A stretch of 11,386 nucleotides of DNA from Anaerolineae bacterium (GTDB taxonomy: Bacteria; Chloroflexota; Anaerolineae; Aggregatilineales; Phototrophicaceae): positions 1 to 11,386 of the forward strand of contig JALONY010000125.1 in NCBI GenBank assembly GCA_025454715.1, given 5' to 3'. This document shows positions 1 through 5,860 of this stretch, one piece after another. The notes beneath the pieces are model-generated. The model saw only the letters and a list, made by a program, of their open reading frames with translations, was not told where the DNA came from and ran no database searches. A program made the position numbers and the translations under genes. How positions within the stretch are numbered: position 1 is the stretch's first letter; the number at the start of each line of letters is the position of its first letter.

Positions 1-278
1 GAGATGATGCCGACGACCGGCGGGGTCGGGCTGGGGGTGAAGGTGTTGGTCACCGTGGGCGGGATGGCGGTGGCCGAGGGGGTGTAGGTCAGGGTCGGGA
101 GCGGGGTGCGCGAGACCTCGGGCGTGGCCGTCGCCCGCGGCGTCAACGTGACCAGCGGGGCGAGGGTGGCGGTCGGTATCGGGTCGGCGGGCGCTTGGGG
201 CTGGCACGCGGCCAGCACCACCCCGATAATCAGCAGCATCGCACCGCGCATCAAGGGTTTCGGGAGGGTGGTCGGCAT
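1..278 (-). CDS. Lipoprotein with Thr/Pro-rich linker (5' part, runs off left edge)
   Basis: Reading the minus strand from the ATG at 278-276 gives 92 open codons to the window edge. The N-terminus is a type II signal peptide: Lys7 and Arg11, a hydrophobic stretch at about residues 13-22, then the lipobox Leu22-Ala-Ala-Cys25. After Cys25 come about 65 residues dominated by Thr, Pro, Ala and Ser (TPTAT/TPSPTP style), which looks like a flexible surface linker ahead of a domain lying outside the window. The protein is therefore expected to be lipid-anchored outside the cytoplasmic membrane; its function cannot be told. An internal ATG at 251 would also leave a usable signal peptide. The upstream AGGCG is a weak ribosome site. 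The gene is divergent from the PPC protein, and the two ATG codons overlap in one CATG (276-279). Confidence 0.8.
   Translation of the reverse strand, partial: MPTTLPKPLMRGAMLLIIGVVLAACQPQAPADPIPTATLAPLVTLTPRATATPEVSRTPLPTLTYTPSATAIPPTVTNTFTPSPTPPVVGII
262..268 (+). promoter_or_regulatory. Ribosome binding site of the PPC-protein gene
   Basis: GGGAGGG lies 8 bases before the ATG at 277 and is a near-ideal Shine-Dalgarno sequence. It decides the start at 277 over the earlier in-frame codons. It sits inside the coding region of the divergent lipoprotein gene. Confidence 0.6.
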
Positions 279-1062
279 GGGGCTTCGCCTAATGGTCATG
301 GGGGTTTGCCTGTTGGGGATGTGTGCCGTCGTCGCGGCACAACCTGACGATACGGAGACGGTGGCGCAGGTCTTGCCCGATGCGCCGCTGATGTTGGGCT
401 TGGCTGGTGATGGGCGCTTCGCCGAGGCCGTCTTCGACGGCACCGCAGGGCAAGTCGTCACCCTCGCCGCTCAAGCCGACGACCCCGCCGCGCTCGACCT
501 CGTGCTCGAATTGGTCGCACCGGATGGGGAGCGCGTGGCCTACAACGACGATTGGGCGGGCGGGCGCGAGGTGCGCGTGCCGGATGGCCTGAACGACCCA
601 GCGCCCAGCGACTCCGCGCTCATCCGCCTTATTCTACCCGAAACCGGCGCATATCGCGCCCGTGTCAACACGTTCAATGGGGAAGGGGTCGGCACGCTTG
701 CCCTGCGCTTGACCGTCGAGAGCGTCCCGACGCTCGCCCTCGGCGGCACGGCCATCGTCGGGCTGCACCGCGCCGAAATCCGCCCGATCGACCTCGCTTT
801 GGCGGCAGGCCAAACCGTCACCCTGACCCTGCGCGACCCCCGCGGCTGGCGTGACCCGTACCTCGTCGTGCTCGACCCAACCGGTCAGCCCGTGGCCGTC
901 AACGACGACCATGCCACCCCAGACCTCGCTCTCAGCTTGTTTGATTCGCGGCTGACCCTGACCGCTCCGACCGATGGGGTGTACCGCGTGCTGGTGCGCG
1001 AGTTTTTGGGGCGTACCGGCGATTTGACCCTCGATGCCGCCCTCGTGACAAATCGGCCTTGA
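277..1062 (+). CDS. Secreted protein with two PPC-like beta domains
   Basis: The predicted product has 261 residues. Residues 1-21 form a signal peptide (hydrophobic core rich in Val/Met/Leu/Cys, probable cleavage after Val-Val-Ala-Ala). Two domains of about 110 residues follow, at about 33-150 and 152-258. Each resembles the bacterial pre-peptidase C-terminal (PPC) fold: a Gly-Gln-x-Val-Thr-Leu strand, then 'Asp-Pro/Leu...Leu-x-Pro-x-Gly-x-x-Val-Ala-x-Asn-Asp-Asp', then a closing 'Leu-x-Pro/Ala-x-x-Gly-x-Tyr-x-x-x-Val' strand. The paired Asn-Asp-Asp could bind metal, but that is inference. No protease or other catalytic domain is attached, so it is probably a surface or periplasmic binding protein. 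The start at 277 is chosen because GGGAGGG (262-268) lies 8 to 9 bases upstream and the signal peptide begins there. The frame is open back to 106, but that stretch is antisense to the lipoprotein. ATGs at 292 and 298 are alternatives. Confidence 0.75.
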   Translation: MGLRLMVMGVCLLGMCAVVAAQPDDTETVAQVLPDAPLMLGLAGDGRFAEAVFDGTAGQVVTLAAQADDPAALDLVLELVAPDGERVAYNDDWAGGREVRVPDGLNDPAPSDSALIRLILPETGAYRARVNTFNGEGVGTLALRLTVESVPTLALGGTAIVGLHRAEIRPIDLALAAGQTVTLTLRDPRGWRDPYLVVLDPTGQPVAVNDDHATPDLALSLFDSRLTLTAPTDGVYRVLVREFLGRTGDLTLDAALVTNRP

Positions 1063-1087
1063 CAGCGGCGCCCCGTGGGCGTATCCT
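1059..1087 (+). promoter_or_regulatory. Promoter of tRNA-Arg, -35 overlapping a stop codon
   Basis: A perfect -35 box TTGACA (1059-1064) is followed by exactly 17 bases and then TATCCT (1082-1087), which matches four of six bases of the -10 consensus. Transcription would begin near 1094, about 17 bases before the mature tRNA. The TGA stop of the PPC-protein gene (1060-1062) lies within the -35 box. No terminator is seen between that gene and the promoter. Confidence 0.7.
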
Positions 1088-1110
1088 AATGGACACAACG
1101 CAAGACCGAT

Positions 1111-1184
1111 GTGCCTGTAGCTCAGTGGATTAGAGCATTTGTCTACGGAACAAAGGGCCGGGGGTTCGAATCCCTCCAGGCACA
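1111..1184 (+). tRNA. tRNA-Arg (anticodon ACG)
   Basis: A complete cloverleaf can be folded. The acceptor stem 1111-1117 pairs perfectly with 1177-1183, with discriminator A1184. The D stem GCTC/GAGC is 1120-1123 with 1133-1136. The anticodon stem 1138-1142 pairs with 1150-1154 and holds the loop CTACGGA, giving anticodon ACG at 1145-1147. The T stem 1160-1164 pairs with 1172-1176 (one G-T pair) around the loop TTCGAAT. The 3' CCA is not encoded and must be added by nucleotidyltransferase. A34 is expected to be deaminated to inosine by TadA, as for bacterial tRNA-Arg(ACG), so that it reads CGU, CGC and CGA. It is a single gene with its own promoter and terminator. Confidence 0.96.
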
Positions 1185-1191
1185 CATCACG

Positions 1192-1227
1192 AAAAAAGAC
1201 CCACACCTGAAGTGTGGGGCTTTTTTT
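1192..1227. terminator. Bidirectional intrinsic terminator
   Basis: CCCACAC (1200-1206) pairs with GTGTGGG (1212-1218) around a five-base loop. The stem is flanked by six A on the left (1192-1197) and seven T on the right (1221-1227). It therefore works as a U-tract terminator on both strands: for the tRNA on the plus strand and for the pentapeptide-protein gene, which stops at 1255, on the minus strand. Confidence 0.88.
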
Positions 1228-1254
1228 GTTTAACCCATCTCAGCTTACGAGCCC

Positions 1255-2535
1255 TTACTCATCCCAGCCGTGTACCCCGAACTTTTCGAGGTCGCTGGCC
1301 TTGCGGAAGCGCGCACCGTCGGGCAGGGTCGCGCCGTTCCACGTCGCATCGGTGACGTTGGCACCGCGCAGGTCGGCACCGGTCAAGTTGGCACCGCTCA
1401 GATTCGCGCTTTCGAGGTCGGCATTGCCCAGCGCGGCGTTGGTCAGGCTGGCGCGGCTGAGGTCTGCATCGCGCAAGCTGGCGTTGACGAGGCTGGCACC
1501 GTCCAGCACCGCACCGTTGAGCTCGGCATCGGTCAGGTCGGCGTTGTCCAGTTGTGCCCGCGTCAGGTTGGCACCGCGCAGGGTGGCGTCGTGCAGGGTG
1601 GCATTGCTCAGCACCGCCTCGGTCAGGTTCGCGCCGCTCAAATCAGCATCGGTCAGGTCGGCATCCGGCGCTTGCGCCCGCGTCAGGTTGGCACCGCGCA
1701 GGGTGGCGTCGGTCAGGGTGGCCTGAGTCAAGACCGCGCCCTCGAAATTGGCGCTATCGGCGCGGGCGTCGGTCAGGTCGGCAGCCGCGAGGCGCGCCCC
1801 ACTCAGGTTGGCACCGCGCAGGTTGGCGTCGGTCAGGGTGGCTTGCTCGAGGGTGGCACCGGCGAGGTTGGCACCGCTCAGGTCGGCCTCCCCGAAGTCG
1901 GCATCGGTCATGTCCTTCCCCGCGAGGTTGGCACCGCGCAAGCGCGCCCCGCTCGCCTCGCGAAAATCGAACGCATCCATCGCCCGCCGCAAGGTGTTGC
2001 GCGTCAGGTTCATCACCTGCTCCTGAATATCGCGCCCGAGGTCGCGCAATTGGTCGGCTTGGTCGCGCAAATCGTCGGCGTCCATCTCGAACGACTCATC
2101 GTCCACCTTGATTTTGATTTTGGGCGCGCTGACGTTGGGCGGCGTCACCCGCGGCGGGGTGACCGGTGGCATCGGCGGGATGGGCGGGATGGGCGGCATC
2201 GGCGGGCGCGGTGGGCGGTTGGGCGCGCTGGGGAAGGGCATCGTGCCCTCCAGATACTCGGCCAACTGCGCCACCAACACCTGCACCTGCGCCACCACGC
2301 GGCGCTCGGGCTGGTCGGGCAGGGGCTGGGGCGGTTTTAGGCTGGTGATGAAGAAATCGTCCGGCAGCAGGGTGCTGGCACGCTCGTGCAAGGCGCGATA
2401 TTGCGACAGCGCCAGCTCGCCGACCCCGTCCAGCGCATCGACCGAGAAGGCGCGCTCGAGGGCGCGGCTGACGGCGCGGGCGGCTTGCAAGACTTGGGCG
2501 AGGTGTTTTTGGGTCTCGGGGGTGAGGTCACTCAT
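1255..2535 (-). CDS. Pentapeptide-repeat protein coupled to an ECF sigma factor
   Basis: The product has 426 residues and three parts. Residues 1-98 are predicted mostly helical, with no signal peptide. Residues 100-138 are a Pro-rich linker with runs such as Pro-Pro-Met-Pro-Pro-Ile. Residues 145-190 are acidic and probably helical or coiled. Residues 192-410 are an unbroken series of pentapeptide repeats of the A(D/N)LxX type, expected to form a right-handed quadrilateral beta-helix. The last 16 residues are a non-repeat cap. No membrane segment, zinc-binding anti-sigma motif or enzyme signature is visible. The start codon overlaps the end of the sigma gene in ATGAGTGA, so translation is probably coupled. 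The position suggests a regulator or output partner of that sigma factor, but this is inference. Pentapeptide proteins such as Qnr and MfpA mimic DNA and bind gyrase; nothing here proves that role. Confidence 0.9.
   Translation of the reverse strand: MSDLTPETQKHLAQVLQAARAVSRALERAFSVDALDGVGELALSQYRALHERASTLLPDDFFITSLKPPQPLPDQPERRVVAQVQVLVAQLAEYLEGTMPFPSAPNRPPRPPMPPIPPIPPMPPVTPPRVTPPNVSAPKIKIKVDDESFEMDADDLRDQADQLRDLGRDIQEQVMNLTRNTLRRAMDAFDFREASGARLRGANLAGKDMTDADFGEADLSGANLAGATLEQATLTDANLRGANLSGARLAAADLTDARADSANFEGAVLTQATLTDATLRGANLTRAQAPDADLTDADLSGANLTEAVLSNATLHDATLRGANLTRAQLDNADLTDAELNGAVLDGASLVNASLRDADLSRASLTNAALGNADLESANLSGANLTGADLRGANVTDATWNGATLPDGARFRKASDLEKFGVHGWDE
1363..1842 (-). repeat. 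Four 120-bp repeat units inside the pentapeptide domain
   Basis: The pentapeptide domain is built of longer units of 40 residues (eight pentads): residues 232-271, 272-311, 312-351 and 352-391, with a fifth, degenerate unit at about 192-231. Units 2 and 3 are the most alike, sharing ATLRGANLTRAQ and DADLTDA/NADLTDA at the same register. At DNA level the plus-strand string CGTCAGGTTGGCACCGCGCA occurs at both about 1561 and 1681, 120 bases apart. This fits growth of the domain by duplication of two 20-residue beta-helix coils at a time. Confidence 0.8.
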
Positions 2536-3175
2536 GGGGGATGGTCTCTTTCTCCGGTGTGGGTTCCGGCGGGCGAACAGGGGGAAAACTGGGCTGGATG
2601 GCGGCCAGCACCTCAGGGCGGACGAGGCCGCGCAAGGTCTTCTTGGCGTTGAACAAGCGCGATTTGACCGTGCCGACGCTCACGCCCATCACCTCGGCGA
2701 TTTCGGCTTGGCTGAAGTCTTGCTCGCAGAACAAAATCAAGGTCTGGCGCTGGGCTTCGGGCAATTGGTCGATGGCCTCGCGCACCTCGATGCCCAACAG
2801 CACCCAGTGGGCGGCTTCATCGGGCGCGTCGGCATGGTCATGCAGCTCGAACGCGATGCGCTCATGCGCCGCGTCGTCGTCCAACGACACCCCGACCCGC
2901 CGCCCCCACGCCCGCATCACATCATAACAGGCGTTGCGCGCCACCCGAAACACGAACGGGCGCAGTTTCTCGGGCGGGGTGATGTCGGCGAGGTGGATGA
3001 ACAAGCTGATGAACGTGTCTTGTACCACATCGTCGCTGCACGGGTCATCGCGCAGTAAGCGCCGCACGAAGCGCGTCACGTCGGGCGCGAGCTGCGCGTA
3101 CAGCCCCTCGAACGCGCCAAGCTGTCCGGCTTGGGCGGCCAAGAGCCACAGGGTGAGGGGGGAGTCGGGGGTCAC
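2528..3175 (-). CDS. ECF-type RNA polymerase sigma factor
   Basis: The protein has 215 residues with the two-domain layout of a group 4 (ECF) sigma-70 factor. Region 2 spans about residues 22-92, including the 'Asp-Asp-Val-Val-Gln-Asp-Thr-Phe' core segment and the 'Arg-x-Phe-Val-Phe-Arg-Val-Ala-Arg-Asn' segment that contacts the -10 element. Region 4 spans about 133-183 with a helix-turn-helix (QAEIAEVMGVSVGTVKSRL, 156-174) for the -35 element. It should direct RNA polymerase to a small regulon. A Pro/Glu-rich tail of about 30 residues follows region 4. The start is a GTG at 3175 with GGAAG about 10 bases upstream. It is the first gene of a two-gene operon with the pentapeptide protein (8-base overlap), and no classical anti-sigma gene is adjacent. 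The 148-bp divergent region to the kinase gene should hold its promoter, but no clear autoregulated ECF motif was recognised. Confidence 0.92.
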   Translation of the reverse strand: MTPDSPLTLWLLAAQAGQLGAFEGLYAQLAPDVTRFVRRLLRDDPCSDDVVQDTFISLFIHLADITPPEKLRPFVFRVARNACYDVMRAWGRRVGVSLDDDAAHERIAFELHDHADAPDEAAHWVLLGIEVREAIDQLPEAQRQTLILFCEQDFSQAEIAEVMGVSVGTVKSRLFNAKKTLRGLVRPEVLAAIQPSFPPVRPPEPTPEKETIPHE

Positions 3176-3323
3176 GGGGCGGGCGCTTCCGGTGTGGGGT
3201 GAGGTGCTCGGTCATCTCTGGATACGCCCCAGACGCCCGACGGGTTCAAAACGGCCACGACCTGCCCACGGTCTCGTGCATTTTCTATATCCCCAAAATC
3301 GCCAACCTCTGAAAAAATAGAAG

Positions 3324-4535
3324 GTGAACGATGAGTGGCTCTTATGGGGTATGTCGCGCCATGAAGCGGGCGTGCTTGGTGATGAAAACGGGGTGCGGAT
3401 GGGCGATGCGACGCAGGGCGCGGTGTTGCTGGTGGTCGAAGACGACTTCCAGATGCGACAAGTGCTAAAAGAAATTTTGACCAACGAAGGATATACGGTT
3501 TTTGACGCCTATGACGGCGTAAACGCCCTAGAAGTGCTGGGCAAATTGGCCGCCCCGCCCGACATGATCATCGCCGACATCATGATGCCGCGCATGGACG
3601 GGTTCGAGCTGTTGCGGCGGGTGCGCGACTCCGAGGTGTGGGCGCACATCCCCATCACCTTCCTGACCGCGCTGGACAACCCCAAGGACATGCTGCGCGG
3701 CAAAGAGATGGGGGCGGAAGAATACATCACCAAACCCTTCCTCATCGGCGATTTCTTGCGATTGGTCGAGGCGCGCCTCAAGCGCTACCGCGCCCTCCAG
3801 CGGATGCACCAAAACCGCGTCGAGTCCCTCAAGCAAGACATCCTACGCCTGCTCAACCATGAATTTCGCACCCCTCTTACCCTGATTATCGCCTATACCG
3901 ACATGCTCCGCAGTTACGAGCAAGCCGAGGCCATGCCCAAGCCGATGCTGATCGAGTTCTTGGCCGGTGTGTGCGACGGGGCGCAACGCCTGCGCCGCCT
4001 CGTCGAGAACTTCGTCTTGTTGGCCGAGCTGCACTATGGCGACGGCGCGACCAAGCTGGCGTGGCGGATGCGCGACATCGACGACCCACGCACCTTGTTT
4101 CGCGAGGCCATCGACTGCATGACCCGCCCCGACGAGCTCAGCCATCGCCACGTGGTGCTGGAGATTGCGCCCGACCTGCCCGCCTTTACCGGTGACAGCG
4201 AGTCGCTGGTGATTGCCCTGCGCGAGTTGCTGGACAACGCGGTCAAGTTCTCCGACGAGGGCAGCACCATCACGCTGGGGGCGGTGCTGCGCGACGGCCA
4301 TATCACCCTGAGCGTGCGCGATGAAGGGCGCGGGATGCCGATCGGTCAGGTGGCGCGCATCGGGGCGGCCTTCTACCAAATCGACCGCCACACCACCGAA
4401 GACCAAGGCGTCGGGGCGGGCTTGGCCATCGTCGATGCCATCGCCAAATTGCACGATGCCCGCGTGCACATCGTCAGCCGAGAAGGGCAAGGCACCACCG
4501 TGCAAATCGTGATGCCGCTCGACCACCTGTTTTGA
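3324..4535 (+). CDS. Cytoplasmic REC-histidine kinase hybrid protein
   Basis: The protein has 403 residues when read from the GTG at 3324. An N-terminal receiver domain (about 33-150) has the acidic pocket Glu39-Asp40-Asp41, phospho-acceptor Asp85 (ADIMMPRMDG), Thr115 and Lys137-Pro138. It is joined by a short helical linker to a HisKA dimerisation domain with His179 in NHEFRTPL, and then a HATPase_c domain with N box Asn305, G1 motif Asp333-Glu-Gly-Arg-Gly and G2 motif Gly362-Val-Gly-Ala-Gly. All key residues of receiver and kinase are present. There is no membrane segment, PAS/GAF domain or DNA-binding domain, so the input is probably phosphotransfer or partner binding to the receiver. ATG codons at 3351 and 3399 are alternative starts; 3399 would begin just before the receiver fold. 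The gene is divergent from the sigma operon, which suggests but does not show a regulatory link. Confidence 0.92.
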   Translation: MNDEWLLWGMSRHEAGVLGDENGVRMGDATQGAVLLVVEDDFQMRQVLKEILTNEGYTVFDAYDGVNALEVLGKLAAPPDMIIADIMMPRMDGFELLRRVRDSEVWAHIPITFLTALDNPKDMLRGKEMGAEEYITKPFLIGDFLRLVEARLKRYRALQRMHQNRVESLKQDILRLLNHEFRTPLTLIIAYTDMLRSYEQAEAMPKPMLIEFLAGVCDGAQRLRRLVENFVLLAELHYGDGATKLAWRMRDIDDPRTLFREAIDCMTRPDELSHRHVVLEIAPDLPAFTGDSESLVIALRELLDNAVKFSDEGSTITLGAVLRDGHITLSVRDEGRGMPIGQVARIGAAFYQIDRHTTEDQGVGAGLAIVDAIAKLHDARVHIVSREGQGTTVQIVMPLDHLF

Positions 4536-4555
4536 GCCTGCGCCCCCCAGAAATA

Positions 4556-4576
4556 GGGGTATTTTGGCAATACCCC
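4556..4576 (+). terminator. Hairpin after the kinase gene, possible weak terminator
   Basis: GGGGTATT (4556-4563) pairs perfectly with AATACCCC (4569-4576) around the loop TTGGC, 21 bases after the kinase stop codon. There is no T-run after it, so it is not a standard intrinsic terminator. It could slow polymerase or protect the 3' end of the mRNA. Confidence 0.45.
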
Positions 4577-4617
4577 CAGATTGTGTAGCAAAACGTGATG
4601 AAGCTTAATATTTCTCA

Positions 4618-4645
4618 TTCAATTCGTTGGGTGTAGCATTACAAT
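4618..4645 (+). promoter_or_regulatory. Candidate promoter of the P-type ATPase gene
   Basis: TACAAT (4640-4645) is a close match to the -10 consensus in an AT-rich patch. TTCAAT (4618-4623), 16 bases upstream, is a poor -35 match. Initiation near 4652 would leave a leader of about 33 bases before the ATG at 4685. The same hexamer, TACAAT, occurs upstream of the GAF gene. Confidence 0.4.
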
Positions 4646-4673
4646 GCGTGCATGTCGGTATCACCCACCCTAC

Positions 4674-4678
4674 AAGGA
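4674..4678 (+). promoter_or_regulatory. Ribosome binding site of the ATPase gene
   Basis: AAGGA lies six bases before the ATG at 4685. This favours 4685 over the in-frame ATG at 4652, which sits at the predicted transcription start and has no ribosome site. Confidence 0.65.
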
Positions 4679-4684
4679 CAGCCC

Positions 4685-5860
4685 ATGAGCAGTCATCCAC
4701 CCGCCAACGCCAGCAAATCCGCTGCGCCCACCACCCCTCTGCCCAACGACAACATCCCATGGCTCCTCGAGCCGCAAGTCGTGCTCGACCGTGAGGGCGT
4801 CACCCTCGCCCAAGGCTTGTCGGACTCCGACGTGCTCACACGGCGCGAGAAATATGGCACCAACGAGCTGACTGACCACGGCGTCAAGAACCCCCTCCTC
4901 ATCTTGCTAGAGCAATTGTCCGACCCGCTGGTGCTGATTTTGATTGGCGCGGCGGTGGTCTCGGCGTTGCTGGGCGAGGCCAAGAGCGTGATTGCCATCT
5001 CGCTCATCGTGGTGGCCAACGCCGCGCTGGGCGTCAGCCAAGAGTACCGCGCCGAGAAGGCGATTGCGGCCTTGCAGAAGATGAGCGCGCCCAGCGTGCG
5101 CGTCCGCCGCGGTGGCCGTGAGCAAGACGTGCCCTCGTCCGAGCTGGTGCCGGGCGACATCGTGTTGCTGGAGGCCGGTAGCATCGTCCCCGCCGACGGG
5201 CGCGTGATCGAAAGCTTCAACCTGAGCGTGCAAGAGGCGTCCCTGACCGGTGAGTCGCTCTCGGTCGAGAAGGACACCAAGACGCTGGTCAACCCCAATA
5301 CCGCGTTGGGCGACCGCCACAACATGGTCTTCATGGGCACCTCGGTGACCTATGGGCGTGGCGCGTTCGTCGTCAGCGGCACCGGCATGAACACCGAGCT
5401 GGGCAAAATCGCTACCCTCATCCAAGGCGTCGAGGGCGAGCAAACCCCGCTCCAGCGCCGCCATCATCGGGCTGGGCACGCTGGTCGGGCTGGCCAATGG
5501 TGGCGAGGTGCAAGAGGTGTTCTTGAACGGCGTGGCGATGGCCGTGGCCATCGTGCCGGAAGGCTTGCCCGCCGTCGTGACCATCGCGCTGGCGTTGGGC
5601 GCCCAACGGATGCTCAAGCGCCGCGCCCTCATCCGCAAGCTGCCCGCGGTCGAGACGCTCGGCTCGGTCACGGTCATCTGCTCCGACAAGACCGGCACGC
5701 TGACCCAGAACCGCATGAGCGTCCGCTTGATCGAGATTGCCAACCCGCACGACGAGCCGGGCTACCCCGCCAAGGACAACATCGAGGAAATCGACCTTTC
5801 CCGCGTCGGCCAGACCTTGTTCGCCCACGATGGCGAGTACACCTTCAAGCAACCCGGTAG
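4685..5860 (+). CDS. Calcium-type P-ATPase, 5' fragment (frame broken near 5460)
   Basis: Residues 1-259 (to about 5461) are the N-terminal third of a P2-type cation-transporting ATPase of the SERCA/PMR1 group: the cation-ATPase N domain, membrane segments M1-M2 at about residues 72-120, and the actuator domain with the TGES loop at 188-191 that dephosphorylates the enzyme. The segment ends at TPLQRR, just before M3. From there the frame reads 132 residues of Arg/His-rich sequence unlike any ATPase and stops at 5860, while the ATPase continues one base over in the neighbouring frame. Relative to the family about a dozen residues at the start of M3 are absent, so this is a deletion of about 38 bases (3n+2), not a simple one-base slip. 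The fragment alone has no phosphorylation or nucleotide-binding domain and cannot pump. Confidence 0.8.
   Translation: MSSHPPANASKSAAPTTPLPNDNIPWLLEPQVVLDREGVTLAQGLSDSDVLTRREKYGTNELTDHGVKNPLLILLEQLSDPLVLILIGAAVVSALLGEAKSVIAISLIVVANAALGVSQEYRAEKAIAALQKMSAPSVRVRRGGREQDVPSSELVPGDIVLLEAGSIVPADGRVIESFNLSVQEASLTGESLSVEKDTKTLVNPNTALGDRHNMVFMGTSVTYGRGAFVVSGTGMNTELGKIATLIQGVEGEQTPLQRRHHRAGHAGRAGQWWRGARGVLERRGDGRGHRAGRLARRRDHRAGVGRPTDAQAPRPHPQAARGRDARLGHGHLLRQDRHADPEPHERPLDRDCQPARRAGLPRQGQHRGNRPFPRRPDLVRPRWRVHLQATR
5449..5467 (+). other. Break point between the two ATPase frames
   Basis: The 5' frame matches the family through Leu-Gln-Arg-Arg (5450-5461). The 3' frame matches from Ala-Ala-Ile-Ile-Gly (GCC GCC ATC ATC, starting at 5457). 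The join lies in the string CAGCGCCGCC. The distance from LQRR to the M4 motif PEGLP is about 32 residues here, against about 44 in family members as I recall them. Confidence 0.7.

Noticed and set aside
106..276. An N-terminal extension of the PPC protein back to 106
   Set aside because: This stretch is the antisense of the lipoprotein signal peptide and linker, and the signal peptide with a good ribosome site begins at 277.
634..1206. A minus-strand open frame crossing the tRNA and the PPC gene
   Set aside because: It reads through the tRNA and its terminator and its product shows no domain; it is an antisense artefact.
1363..1842. Possible CRISPR-like direct repeats
   Set aside because: The repeats keep the reading frame, encode pentads and have no unique spacers.
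1270..2340. Plus-strand open frames with regular Gly/Val/Gln or Arg/Ala/Ser repeats opposite the pentapeptide gene
   Set aside because: The periodicity is the reverse complement of the pentapeptide repeats; the true strand is fixed by the A(D/N)LxX pattern and the coupling to the sigma gene.
5449..5467. Programmed ribosomal frameshift joining the two ATPase frames
   Set aside because: No slippery heptamer or downstream pseudoknot is evident, and family residues are missing at the join, which a frameshift alone does not explain.
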